Part shown: positions 26,650-35,400 of the stretch, piece after piece
Position numbering within the stretch: position 1 is the first letter of the stretch
Layout of the letters: each line of letters opens with the position of its first letter
Origin: RDYZ01 sp964518905
GTDB taxonomy: Bacteria > Cyanobacteriota > Cyanobacteriia > Cyanobacteriales > Geitlerinemataceae
Assembly (NCBI GenBank): GCA_964518905.1
Contig: CAZFJL010000002.1
Location: 62,001 to 126,000, forward strand
Length of the DNA stretch: 64,000 nt
Reading direction: 5' to 3'
The notes under the pieces: generated by a model
Databases searched by the model: none
Seen by the model: only the letters and a program-made list of their open reading frames with translations
Told to the model about the DNA's origin: nothing
Position numbers and translations under genes: made by a program

Positions 26650-26970
26650 AAGCGTTAAGCCAAAAAGTAGAGCAGCAGCCTAGTGCAGCGTCAGGCCAAA
26701 GATTTCGGGTTGAGCATCTCTGAAATGCTGCTTCATAAGAGTCTTACTCGGATCGTCTAACCCTAAATTTAGCCGTTGACAAAGCACTAGGGGCTGTCAT
26801 CAATTAAATTGCAGCCTTAATTCCGTAAGAGTTTTAGCCCCTTTTTTTGGTTGGGTCGGGCGTTCAACAGCTTACCCCGTAAGGGGTCTGGTGCTAATTG
26901 ATGACACGCCCTAGTTTGTTCCGCCTAGCTTGAGAATCCTCGGACTTACAGTCCGAGGAGCATGTCAAAT
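26650..26970 (+). mobile_element. IS200/IS605-like end remnant, interrupted
   Basis: GCGTTAAGCCAAAAAGTAGA and AGCAGCCTAGT at the left, then TTGTTCCGCCTAGCTTGAGA, a perfect hairpin CCTCGGAC/GTCCGAGG (26938-26958) and AGCATGTCAAAT at the right, match the reverse copy at 24273-24358. Here the two halves are separated by about 230 bases that include a separate TIR element (26786-26915). No transposase gene remains. Confidence 0.6.
26786..26915. mobile_element. 130-bp MITE with 21-bp terminal inverted repeats
   Basis: The left end ACTAGGGGCTGTCATCAATT and the right end (read in reverse as ACTAGGGCGTGTCATCAATT) agree at 19 of 21 bases including one more base each. The interior contains a stem TTACCCCGTAAGGGG and a T-rich run, with no coding frame. 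It appears to have entered the IS605-like remnant. Confidence 0.75.
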
Positions 26971-26992
26971 CAGCCAGCGAGACTGGGAAAGG

Positions 26993-27238
26993 TTACTCGG
27001 CGATCGGTTCGAGTTCAAAGTCTTGAAAATGCGCCCGAAATTTTTTCTTCTCGTTCACCTGAAACTGCACCACGACGGGCATGTTCGGGCTAATCGGGCG
27101 ACCCTGCCAAGTGTCGAGAACTTTGACCACTTCGCCTTCGCTACCTTGGGTATCGAACGGTTGATTCCGATGTTCGGGATGAATGTACACCACAACCGAA
27201 TCTTTAACGCGAACGCGTTGACCTACCTCAATCGACAT
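26993..27238 (-). CDS. ftrV: Ferredoxin-thioredoxin reductase variable chain
   Basis: An 81-residue beta-barrel (SH3-like) subunit that, with the catalytic FeS chain, passes electrons from ferredoxin to thioredoxin in the light. VGQRVRVKDSVVVYIHPEHR, GSEGEVVKVLDTWQGRPISP and FRAHFQDFELE match FtrV. The open frame extends upstream, but the ATG at 27238 (MSIEVGQRV) begins at the conserved start. Its 3' end is 23 bases from the IS605-like remnant. Confidence 0.9.
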   Translation of the reverse strand: MSIEVGQRVRVKDSVVVYIHPEHRNQPFDTQGSEGEVVKVLDTWQGRPISPNMPVVVQFQVNEKKKFRAHFQDFELEPIAE

Positions 27239-27868
27239 AAATCTACTGGATTTCTCTAAGTTGAACAGCGGTATATGCGGCGATCGCGTCAAACTCGCCC
27301 AACCATTGAATAGATGAGGTGAGGGACTGGGCGATCGCTGTCGCGTCGATTGTGTTGGCAGCACCTAAATAGTGCGGAATGCACGCGATCGACACGACGA
27401 AACATAGGACATCATCCCACGGATTTTAGAGTCTCGGGATGCGAACCCGGTAATGATCGTGGGGGCAATGCTGAAGGACAAGCTGAGAGTTCATGCGGAC
27501 AAGTCTTCGTCAACCTAGCACCAGCGTCTAGCTTTGCTTTGAGTCAATTTGCGTTGAGTCAATTTGCGTTGAGCCATTTTGCTTTGAGCCAATTTGCGTT
27601 GAGCCAATTTGCTTTGAGCCAAAAGGCCAGAGTGTGTGGCGGCACTCCGCGATTTTACGGGCTGATTATTCGCGGTTCCCTGCTCTGGGGCGCTACAGTG
27701 CAACTGAGCTGCACCCGATCAGAGTGAGCATCTACCAATTTCGCGCGATGGTTTCTCGGGGATATACCCGAATCTGAAGCCTCAGCGTGACGATTCCCAG
27801 GGGATCGGAAACCCAAAGCAATCGGGTTTCGTCCGTATAAACCAGTAGTCAATTCAGAGAAAATACTC
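27239..27868. other. Non-coding region with tandem repeat before the large repetitive gene
   Basis: About 630 bases without a convincing gene. Frames open on both strands through the middle are kept open by the 15-bp repeat, whose unit is a multiple of three. A small stem GTGCA/TGCAC lies at 27698-27714. This region should hold the promoter of the 1187-residue gene. Confidence 0.6.
27536..27625. repeat. 15-bp tandem repeat, six copies
   Basis: Six head-to-tail units of the form TTGCKTTGAGYCAAT fill exactly 90 bases. Units differ at only a few positions (K = G/T, Y = C/T, with an altered last base or two in units 3 and 6). Read on the plus strand they would encode (FALSQ)n. There is no spacer between units, so this is not a CRISPR array. 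Confidence 0.95.
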
Positions 27869-30800
27869 ATGCAGCAAGTGACAGGACGGAACACGGCAAA
27901 GCGTAAACAGATCGTTGAGGATTCCAAAATTTTCGATGAGCGTGACTATCTGGCGCTGAATCCTGATGTAGCGATCGCCGTTAATGCCGGTGAAACTGAT
28001 GCCCTGTCGCATTTTGTGCGCTTTGGTTGGTCGGAAAGTCGATCATTTAGCCGCTTTTTTGACGCTCAAACCTATCTCGCGGCTCACGATGATATTGCGG
28101 CTGCGGTCGCGATCGAGGAAACCAGCGTTAATGAGCATTTTTTCCGCTTTGGCTTCAGTGAAACGCGTCAAGTCAATGCCCTGTTTAATTTTGACTATTA
28201 TCTGAATGCTCAGTCCGACGTTGCTGCTGCTGTGGAAGCGGGTAGCACGACCGCGCTCCAGCATTTTTTCCAGTTTGGCATCGACGAAGCCCGTAGTTTT
28301 ACGTCCTATTTCGGCGCAATCCTCAACAGTGAATCGTTCCAAAGCCTGTTCCAAACGGAAATCGGGGCAAGTTTTGATGTCCAGAGTGCCAGCCAGCTTA
28401 CCGATGAGCAGGTGATTGACCTGGTAACGAGTCTGGGCGATCGAGCGATCGACTTTGACTATTACCGCGATCGGCATGGCGTCAGTCTCCAGGACTTTTT
28501 CGGTCTACCGGCGATCGAGCTAAGTAACGATCAGATTCGCGCTTTTGCATTTAATCAGGGCGCGGAAATCGGTCTAGCGCGGACGTCGGTCAACCTCGAT
28601 GCTTATGCGGCGACCTATTCGACCCAACTAATCGAGTTTTATGGCGCAACAACGATCGAAGACGTGACCGAAAGCGAGATCGAAAGCTTCGCGATCGGCG
28701 AGGGTCTCGGTCTCGGACTGGACGTGACGGCGTTTCTCGATACGGCCTACTATCGCAGCCAGTATGGCGCGGCGATCGCGGCCAGCTTCGGCGCGGAGTT
28801 TACCGACAGTCAGCTTGTGGGGTTTGTCTTTGGCGACGATGCACCCTACATCGACACGGACTACTATCAACAGCTTTTCGGGCAAAACGTCACCGCTGCG
28901 GGTGAATTGGTGGCCGACCTCAGCACCGATGACCTGCGCCGCTATGCCCTGACGGAAGGGTTCAACGTCGATACGCCGCTGTCACCGTTTAATCTCGAAG
29001 CCTGCCGCAGCCAAAATGGCGAAGCGCTGGCGCAGTTTTACGGCGTGGCTGAAGTTGCAACGCTGAGTCAAACGCAGATTCATGATTTCCTGGTGAGCGA
29101 CGCCTGGGCGTTTGGCATTTCGATCGCCGATTTCACCGATGCCGCTGCGGTGGAACTGTTCCGATCGCAAAACCGCGACGCCCTCGCCCAGCGCTACCAA
29201 GTGGCGATCGATGCCGTTAGCGAACTCAGCGCCGAGGTCGTGCTCGATTTCCAATTTGGCGGCGCATCGAGCGCGATCGATTTCGACTACGTGCGATCGA
29301 CCTTCAACGGTGACGCCCTCGCCGCGTTTGGCACGGCCAGTGTTGCCCAAGCCACCGACGCGCAAATTCTCGACTACGTTTACAGCCAAACCACCGCGAT
29401 CGCCAGTACAGACCTAGCGCCGATCGACGTGCGGGGCTACCGATCGCGCTACACCAGCGAAATCGCGACAGCGCTGAATATTTCCACCTCTGAGGTGCTG
29501 AAACTCGATCGTCGCGAGATCGAGTCGTTTATCTTCAGTGAGGGCGCAAGTCTGGGTCTGGAGCTGGCCGAGTTTACCAACTTGAGCTATTTCCGATCGA
29601 CCTATAGCGCGGCGATCGCCCAGTCGTTCGGCATCGAAGTTAGCGCCGTTAACGAACTGAGCGCCACCGATATCACCGGTTGGTACGTCAACGAATCGCG
29701 CGATCTGAACATCGACTTTTTGCGCTACCAAATCGAATCGCTCAGTGTCGGGCAACAGGCGCAACTGTTCTCCAGCGTTGGACTTGAGTTTGACGCCACT
29801 GCGTTTATCACCACCGAGCAAGTCACGACCCTAGCCTACAGTTCGGAGTTTTCCGCGCTGTTCCAAACCGAAGATCTGCAACTGTCGGTCATCAATGTTG
29901 ACGCCTACGTCGAAAGCAACGTAGAGGTTCTGTATAAGTTCTACTTTGGCTCTGAGGTTATCCTCAGCGAACAGACCCGTAGCACCAAGCGTACGGCGGG
30001 CGGCTTCAAGATTTCGACCAAAAAGACGAAGAAATCGACCAAAAAGAACACCAATAAAGGCACAAAGGGAACCAAGAAAACGCGCAAAACCCTGAAAAAT
30101 TTCGCCGCGACGCTGAAAAAGCTGAAGACGAAAAAGGGCGGCACAGGCAAAAACACCAAGAAAACTAAGAAAACCGCCACGGTCAAAAACACCAAGCAAA
30201 CTAACAAGACGAAGAAAACCGGTGATGTCACGATCGTTGAAAGCGTGGACGAGACAACGGTAACGACAACGACGGTCACGGTAGCCACAGAGGTGACGAT
30301 CGAGGCCAAACTCGAAGCCGTCAGCCAACTCTCGCGCGAACAGGTCATCAGCTTCATGTTCGGACGCGGCGCTAAGACCGGAGTCGAAACCGCCGAATTT
30401 ATCGAAGTGGATTTCCTGCGTCATGCCTTCGCGTCGGAGCTGCTCGCCACCTACGACGTTTCCACCACGAAGGAAATCGACGATCGCCTCGTGATCGATC
30501 TGGTCTACGGCGGCCTATCGGGCGATATCGACTTCGCGTTTTATCGCAACGCCCACGCAGCCGAACTGACCGCGACCTACGGCCTCGCGATCGAGCAAAT
30601 CACCGATACGTTAATCCTCGAACACGCCTACGAGTTTGGGGTTGATCAGGGCTTGGCGTTGGCCTCGTTCGATCAAGAGGCCATCCTCTTGGCTCAAACG
30701 GCGACCACCGATCCGGCGATCGACCCGGCCACCGATCCGGCCACCGACCCTAACGTTGACTCCAGCGTGAACGAAGTCCCGGATGAAGCGACTGTTGATA

Positions 30801-31432
30801 GTTTCTCGCTCGGTGATTTTGTCGATGTGGACTTCCTGCGCGAAAACTTCGAGGCAGACTTGCTGACGGAATATCGCGTGCAAAACGTCTACAACGTCGG
30901 CAAAGCCGAAACCCTGGGATTCATCGAGGGACGCGGTCGCACCTTTGGCGGCCTAAATCTATCGGCGGCGATCGACTTCGAGTTTTATCGCAGCACCTAC
31001 GCCGCGCAAATCGAAGCGAATACCACCACGATCGACACCGACCAAAGCGGCACGATCGACGATCTCGAACTGTTCGACTACGTCACCGACGCCGGTTTAG
31101 AACAGGGTCTCAATCCGTCGAAGCTCGTGGACTTTGCCACCTATCGCGCCGCAGGTTCCGCCTCCGCTCAAGCGCTCTTGGCCTACTACAGCAAAACAAA
31201 TATTCAGGAAATCACGTACCGTGAAACCCTAGAATTTATGTTTGGTGCAGGCTTAGAGCAAGGGTTTGCGCCGTCGAGTGCGATCGATCTGACCGCTATT
31301 CGCACGCAGCAAGCCTCCTCGCTCGTCGCGTTTTATCAGGTCAGCAGCATCGAGCAAGTCAGCCTGACCCAAACGTTTAACTATGCGTTTGGTGCAGGGT
31401 TTGACGAAATCGGCGCGGCGATCGCGAGCTAA
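27869..31432 (+). CDS. Large repetitive protein with lysine-rich block and EF-hand loop
   Basis: A 1187-residue protein of unknown function. Residues 18-145 hold three repeats of about 45 residues (YLALNPDVAIAV...HFVRFGWSESR), a motif also found in RTX and other secreted calcium-binding proteins. Residues 190-700 and 790-1187 consist of degenerate units of about 60 residues with the pattern YR..Y...IA..FG...LS...I..F.F..G...GL. Residues about 706-785 are almost entirely K, T, N and G, strongly basic within an acidic protein. DTDQSGTIDDLE at about 1056-1067 is a canonical EF-hand calcium loop. A DPATDPATDP linker lies near 955. No signal peptide or membrane segment is seen. A kinase-like gene follows after 20 bases, so an operon is likely. 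Confidence 0.8.
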   Translation: MQQVTGRNTAKRKQIVEDSKIFDERDYLALNPDVAIAVNAGETDALSHFVRFGWSESRSFSRFFDAQTYLAAHDDIAAAVAIEETSVNEHFFRFGFSETRQVNALFNFDYYLNAQSDVAAAVEAGSTTALQHFFQFGIDEARSFTSYFGAILNSESFQSLFQTEIGASFDVQSASQLTDEQVIDLVTSLGDRAIDFDYYRDRHGVSLQDFFGLPAIELSNDQIRAFAFNQGAEIGLARTSVNLDAYAATYSTQLIEFYGATTIEDVTESEIESFAIGEGLGLGLDVTAFLDTAYYRSQYGAAIAASFGAEFTDSQLVGFVFGDDAPYIDTDYYQQLFGQNVTAAGELVADLSTDDLRRYALTEGFNVDTPLSPFNLEACRSQNGEALAQFYGVAEVATLSQTQIHDFLVSDAWAFGISIADFTDAAAVELFRSQNRDALAQRYQVAIDAVSELSAEVVLDFQFGGASSAIDFDYVRSTFNGDALAAFGTASVAQATDAQILDYVYSQTTAIASTDLAPIDVRGYRSRYTSEIATALNISTSEVLKLDRREIESFIFSEGASLGLELAEFTNLSYFRSTYSAAIAQSFGIEVSAVNELSATDITGWYVNESRDLNIDFLRYQIESLSVGQQAQLFSSVGLEFDATAFITTEQVTTLAYSSEFSALFQTEDLQLSVINVDAYVESNVEVLYKFYFGSEVILSEQTRSTKRTAGGFKISTKKTKKSTKKNTNKGTKGTKKTRKTLKNFAATLKKLKTKKGGTGKNTKKTKKTATVKNTKQTNKTKKTGDVTIVESVDETTVTTTTVTVATEVTIEAKLEAVSQLSREQVISFMFGRGAKTGVETAEFIEVDFLRHAFASELLATYDVSTTKEIDDRLVIDLVYGGLSGDIDFAFYRNAHAAELTATYGLAIEQITDTLILEHAYEFGVDQGLALASFDQEAILLAQTATTDPAIDPATDPATDPNVDSSVNEVPDEATVDSFSLGDFVDVDFLRENFEADLLTEYRVQNVYNVGKAETLGFIEGRGRTFGGLNLSAAIDFEFYRSTYAAQIEANTTTIDTDQSGTIDDLELFDYVTDAGLEQGLNPSKLVDFATYRAAGSASAQALLAYYSKTNIQEITYRETLEFMFGAGLEQGFAPSSAIDLTAIRTQQASSLVAFYQVSSIEQVSLTQTFNYAFGAGFDEIGAAIAS

Positions 31433-31452
31433 AACCGATCAGGGATAAGTGC

Positions 31453-32808
31453 ATGGCCATCTGGCAACCGGGATATCGCCTCGCGGGCGGAAAGTACACG
31501 ATCGAGCGCGTGTTGGGTGAAGGCGGCTTTTGCGTCACCTACCAAGCGCGAGACACCACCGATCGCCCGGTGGCCATCCAAACGCTCAACACAGAACGCA
31601 GCCAAGCGCGGGAGCTGAACCTGTGGCAGCAGCACCTCGCCAACACCGCGCTACGGTTGGCGCAGTGTCGCCATCGGCATATCGTCGGGGTCGAAGAATT
31701 CGTCCTCGATGGGCTGCGGTGGTGCGTGGTGATGGAGTATTTGCCCGGTGGCAGTCTGGATGCGATCGTCGAGCGTGATGGGGTGTTACCCGTTCCGCAG
31801 GCGATCGCCATCATTGAGCAAATCGGCTCGGCGGTTGCTTTAATACACGATCGCGGCTTGCTGCACCGCGACATCAAGCCGCTGAATATCCTGACCCGTG
31901 GAAACGGGGAGGCCGTGTTGATCGATTTTGGCTTGGCCTCGCCGTTTCAACAAGACGTCGTCGAAATCCAGGAAGATTACACCTCACGCGGGTTTGCGCC
32001 GATCGAGCAATACGATCGGCGTGCCAAGCGCGGCGCGTATACCGATGTCTACGGGCTGGCGGCGACGCTGTATTTTCTCGTGACGGGCGAGATTCCCCGA
32101 TCGCCCCTCACCCGCATTCGCGATCAGCAAAACGGTCGCCCCGATCCCCTGGTCATGCCATCCGACTACTGCACCGATCTGCGTGAATTGATCGAAACCG
32201 CAATTCTTAGCGGCCTCGCACTCCAGCCAGAAGATCGCCCACCGACGATCGCCGCCTGGTTCGATCAGCTCGGCCTTGCTCTGCCATCCCTCACTTCCAG
32301 CGATTCGCCTCTCCCTCCCGTGGCAACGCCCAACACCGATCTCGATCCCCAGGCGGAGCCCTACGCCTCGGCGATCGGCTTACGGTTTGAAGCACTGCGA
32401 TCGGCGCTGGAAACGGGACGCTGGAAGGAGGCCGATCGCGAAACGGATCGGTTGTTGCAGATCGCGACGGGGGTAAAATCGGGCGCGATTATCACGATCG
32501 AAGACATCGAAAATATTCCCGGTCGCGACCTACGGACGATTTCGAGCCTGTGGAATATCTACAGCAGTGGCCGGTTTGGGCTGGCATATCAGGCGCGACT
32601 GTGGCGATCGCTCGATCAGAATGGCGATCGGTTTGCATCGGTCGTGGGCTGGTCGGTGCAGGGACGGTGGCGCAGCTATGGCGAGCTCAGTTTTCGGGCG
32701 GATGCTCCGGCAGGACATTTGCCAACCTGGGGGCGACGCGGCAAGCTCTGGGGCGCACTGTGCGATCGGCTAGAAGCTTGCAAGATCGGACAACACGAAG
32801 GCGATTAA
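31453..32808 (+). CDS. Ser/Thr protein kinase-like protein with C-terminal GUN4 domain
   Basis: A 451-residue protein. Residues 10-275 have a protein kinase fold: GEGGFCVTYQA (glycine loop), HRDIKPLNIL (catalytic loop), LIDFGLAS (DFG) and an APIEQY segment. The beta-3 lysine is replaced: VAIQ instead of VAIK, so normal catalysis is doubtful. Residues about 310-440 form a GUN4 domain (ALETGRWKEADRETDRLL, IPGRDL, LWNIYSSGRFGLAYQ, APAGHLP), a porphyrin-binding fold. Kinase-GUN4 fusions are known in cyanobacteria, with unclear roles. A ribosome site (AGGGA) precedes ATG 31453, 20 bases after the repetitive protein gene. Confidence 0.88.
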   Translation: MAIWQPGYRLAGGKYTIERVLGEGGFCVTYQARDTTDRPVAIQTLNTERSQARELNLWQQHLANTALRLAQCRHRHIVGVEEFVLDGLRWCVVMEYLPGGSLDAIVERDGVLPVPQAIAIIEQIGSAVALIHDRGLLHRDIKPLNILTRGNGEAVLIDFGLASPFQQDVVEIQEDYTSRGFAPIEQYDRRAKRGAYTDVYGLAATLYFLVTGEIPRSPLTRIRDQQNGRPDPLVMPSDYCTDLRELIETAILSGLALQPEDRPPTIAAWFDQLGLALPSLTSSDSPLPPVATPNTDLDPQAEPYASAIGLRFEALRSALETGRWKEADRETDRLLQIATGVKSGAIITIEDIENIPGRDLRTISSLWNIYSSGRFGLAYQARLWRSLDQNGDRFASVVGWSVQGRWRSYGELSFRADAPAGHLPTWGRRGKLWGALCDRLEACKIGQHEGD

Positions 32809-32823
32809 GCTGGATTACTTCAA

Positions 32824-32852
32824 ACCTTTGAGGTTTTCAAAACCTCAAAGGT
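32824..32852. repeat. Perfect palindrome downstream of the kinase gene
   Basis: ACCTTTGAGGTTTT and AAAACCTCAAAGGT are 14-base arms separated by one base. It may act as terminator for the kinase operon. The same sort of palindrome is common in other cyanobacteria. Confidence 0.7.
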
Positions 32853-32987
32853 CTCGCGCCCCGTGATTTATTTATTGACCCGTGATCTGTATCGTTCCAA
32901 CGCTCTGAGTAAACCCTGGAATTAACGGCTTCAAAAAAAGTCCCGTGATAGCATGACGGCGTTCGTCCCTCACCCACCACCACCCCT

Positions 32988-33716
32988 ATGGCTTGGCAAC
33001 GCCCCGACGATCGCGATCGCGATCGCATCCGCCCCGTCCGCTTTGAATTCGATCTCTCCACCTCGCCCGCCAGTTCCGTCCTGGCCTACAGTGGCGAAAC
33101 CAAGGTGCTGTGCTGCGCGACGATCGAACCGGGCGTGCCGCGCTTCCTCGAAGGCAGCGGCCAAGGCTGGCTCACGGCGGAATATCGCATGTTGCCCGGA
33201 GCCACCTCGCGACGCCACCCGCGCGAATTTCTCAAGCTCTCGGGGCGCACCCAGGAAATCCAGCGCCTCATTGGTCGCAGCCTCCGCGCCGCCCTCGATC
33301 TCCAGGCTCTCGGCGAGCGCACCATTTATATCGACGCGGATGTCCTGCAAGCCGATGCAGGCACGCGGACAACCTCGATCGTCGGCGGCTGGGTGGCGCT
33401 CTCAGATGCGATGAATCGCCTGGTGGCAGCGGGAGAGCTGGAAAAATCGCCGGTCACGCAGGCGATCGCGGCGGTGTCGATCGGCATGATCGAACAGGAA
33501 GCCTTTCTCGATTTGAACTATACCGAGGATGTCGCCGCGTCGGTAGATTTTAACGTGGTGATGAACGACAAACTGGATTTAATTGAAGTTCAGGGAACAG
33601 CAGAAGAACAGAGCTTTAACCGATCGCAACTTGGCGAAATGTTAGATTTAGCTGAAATTGGCATCCGAGAACTTTTCACTCTTCAAACTGAAGCATTAGC
33701 AACACGAACAATATAA
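32988..33716 (+). CDS. rph: Ribonuclease PH
   Basis: A 242-residue phosphate-dependent exoribonuclease that trims tRNA 3' ends. SGETKVLCCATIE, GWLTAEYRMLPGAT, GRTQEIQRLIGRSLRA, IDADVLQADAGTRTTSI and LDLNYTEDVAASVDFNVVM match RNase PH throughout, including the arginines that bind phosphate. Length is standard. ATG 32988. Confidence 0.96.
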   Translation: MAWQRPDDRDRDRIRPVRFEFDLSTSPASSVLAYSGETKVLCCATIEPGVPRFLEGSGQGWLTAEYRMLPGATSRRHPREFLKLSGRTQEIQRLIGRSLRAALDLQALGERTIYIDADVLQADAGTRTTSIVGGWVALSDAMNRLVAAGELEKSPVTQAIAAVSIGMIEQEAFLDLNYTEDVAASVDFNVVMNDKLDLIEVQGTAEEQSFNRSQLGEMLDLAEIGIRELFTLQTEALATRTI

Positions 33717-33776
33717 TAAATTGCAAATACTTTTACGCTGCTCCGCATCATAAATTTCATCAATCCTGTTAACGTT

Positions 33777-34688
33777 GTGAACTTCAATCTCCTCCATCCG
33801 ATCCTCGGATTTATGTTTCAAGACGAATTTTTAGAAGAGCTAAAAACTCGTTTAATCAGCTTGGCTGGCGATATTCTCACGACTCTCCCGTCCATACTAA
33901 TCGCACTCGTTATTTTATTCCTGACTCGCTATGCCGCGATGGCGGTCGAGCATACGATTTCAGTGATGACCAGCAAGTTTGTTTACAGCAAGTCATTAAG
34001 GTCATTATTCATCCAGATCGGTCGCGTCGCTACCTGGTTAGTCAGTACTTTGTTCGTCTGTACGGTGGCATTCCCGGAGGTTAATGTTGGTCATCTCATC
34101 AACCTTTTGGGTCTTAGCTCTGTGGCGATCGGCTTCGCATTTCAAGACATTTTCAAGAACTTTTTAGCGGGAATTCTCCTACTCCTAAACCAGACTTTTA
34201 AGCTACACGATGAAATTATTGTTGAAGGCTTTAAGGGTGAAGTGGAAGCGATTTCAATCCGGACAACTTCAATTCGGACTTATCAAGGAGAGCTGATTAT
34301 TATTCCCAATGCTCTTATTTTTACCAGTCCTGTTCAGGTGTTAACGTCACAACCCTATCGCCGTACGGATCTGGCGATCGGCGTTGACTACAACACGCCA
34401 CTCGACGTCGCGATCGAGACGCTTTTAAGCGCAGTCAGTCAGGTGGATGGAATTTTAGCCCAGCCTCAACCCGAGGTCGATGCCGTTAATTTTGGGGATA
34501 GCTCGATCGACTTTCTCGTTCGTTATTGGACCGCACCCAAAACACGCGATGTTCGACGCGCCCAATCCCGCATGATTATTGCCCTGAAAGTCGCCTGCGA
34601 CAAGGCTAATATCAATATTCCCTACCCGATTCGGACGGTCTATCACTATGATCAGCAGCAATTTAGTGATAATGCTCGCCAGTCTTAA
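33777..34688 (+). CDS. Mechanosensitive ion channel, MscS family
   Basis: A 303-residue channel with three membrane segments. TM3 and the following beta domain show LINLLGLSSVAIGFAFQDIF, then KNFLAGILLLLNQTFKLHDEI and GFKGEVEAISIRTTSIRTYQGELIIIPNA. These match the MscS pore helix and middle beta domain that open under membrane tension during osmotic downshock. GTG at 33777 is used; ATG 33813 is an alternative. It converges with the DUF4359 gene with one base between stops. Confidence 0.93.
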   Translation: MNFNLLHPILGFMFQDEFLEELKTRLISLAGDILTTLPSILIALVILFLTRYAAMAVEHTISVMTSKFVYSKSLRSLFIQIGRVATWLVSTLFVCTVAFPEVNVGHLINLLGLSSVAIGFAFQDIFKNFLAGILLLLNQTFKLHDEIIVEGFKGEVEAISIRTTSIRTYQGELIIIPNALIFTSPVQVLTSQPYRRTDLAIGVDYNTPLDVAIETLLSAVSQVDGILAQPQPEVDAVNFGDSSIDFLVRYWTAPKTRDVRRAQSRMIIALKVACDKANINIPYPIRTVYHYDQQQFSDNARQS

Positions 34689-34689
34689 A

Positions 34690-35097
34690 TCAAAAATCGT
34701 CAGTACCATCTGGAAACTGGACATCATAGGGAAAAAAACGCGCCGCAACGCCGATCGCGCGGATCTCCACAGCGGGTAACATCGGCAGTGCAATCTCAGT
34801 GGTATAAGCGCTGAACAGACCAAAGTTGGCACGATGGGTGTGTTCCTGCACAATGTTGAGCAGGTCGGCTTCATGTTCAATGACAAACTGATTGCAGCTC
34901 GCCGAAAATTCTGGAAAGCGTATACAGACCCTCTCGATCAAATAATCCGATAGCACCTCGGTAACGTAGATTTCGTAGTAGCGACGATCGGGGTTCGTGA
35001 GTGCAAATAAACCCAGCACTGAGGCGGTCATGGCCAGGATACCCGATAGCGATCGCCAAAAGTATTGACGTCGGGTAAAGCCTAAAGGCTGCATCAT
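34690..35097 (-). CDS. DUF4359-like small membrane-anchored protein
   Basis: A 135-residue protein with a hydrophobic segment at about 15-33 (SLSGILAMTASVLGLFALTNP) and a soluble C-terminal region. The pattern NPDRRYYEIYVTEVLSDYL...VC...C resembles cyanobacterial DUF4359 proteins, which are of unknown function. It ends one base from the MscS gene stop on the opposite strand. Confidence 0.7.
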   Translation of the reverse strand: MMQPLGFTRRQYFWRSLSGILAMTASVLGLFALTNPDRRYYEIYVTEVLSDYLIERVCIRFPEFSASCNQFVIEHEADLLNIVQEHTHRANFGLFSAYTTEIALPMLPAVEIRAIGVAARFFPYDVQFPDGTDDF

Positions 35098-35235
35098 AGT
35101 TTATCGGTTTGAATTTAAGCCGGACGCTCTGTTTTAGCGTAGAGAATTTTCGCTAAATTGTCAGACGAACAGATCTTAAATTTGAGCCGATGGATCAGGG
35201 TTGATGACGCAGCAAGAGAGACTAGCTTCAGTTTT

Positions 35236-35378
35236 GGGGAGCATCCCATTTGTGTCACCCTCACCCTAAATCCCTCTCCCAAGTCGGGAGAGGGACTTTG
35301 AATCGGTCTCCCCTTCTCCCTTTTTTGGGAGAAGGGGCTGGGGGATGAGGGGCAAGTTGCACAAACGGGATGCTCCCC
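35236..35378. mobile_element. 143-bp MITE with inverted ends and target duplication
   Basis: The ends GGGGAGCATCCCATTTGTG and its near complement CACAAACGGGATGCTCCCC (18 of 19) are flanked on both sides by AGTTTT, a probable target duplication. Two interior hairpins are present: CCCTCTCCC/GGGAGAGGG and CCCTTCTCCC/GGGAGAAGGG. No open frame is seen. It lies downstream of trmB. Confidence 0.85.
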
Positions 35379-35400
35379 AGTTTTGATCGAGGTGGATGGT

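Noticed and set aside
24273..26970. Composite transposon carrying peroxide genes
   Set aside because: IS605-group elements do not normally form composite transposons, no transposase remains, and the ends are degenerate; reported only as an observation.
26930..27259. A 109-residue plus-strand frame over ftrV
   Set aside because: The minus-strand frame matches ftrV along its length; the plus frame has no family resemblance.
27536..27625. Possible CRISPR array
   Set aside because: Units are contiguous with no spacers and no cas genes are present.
27350..27727. A 125-residue plus-strand frame with FALSQ repeats
   Set aside because: The repeat unit of 15 bp keeps all affected frames open; flanking residues look random and there is no ribosome site or family match.
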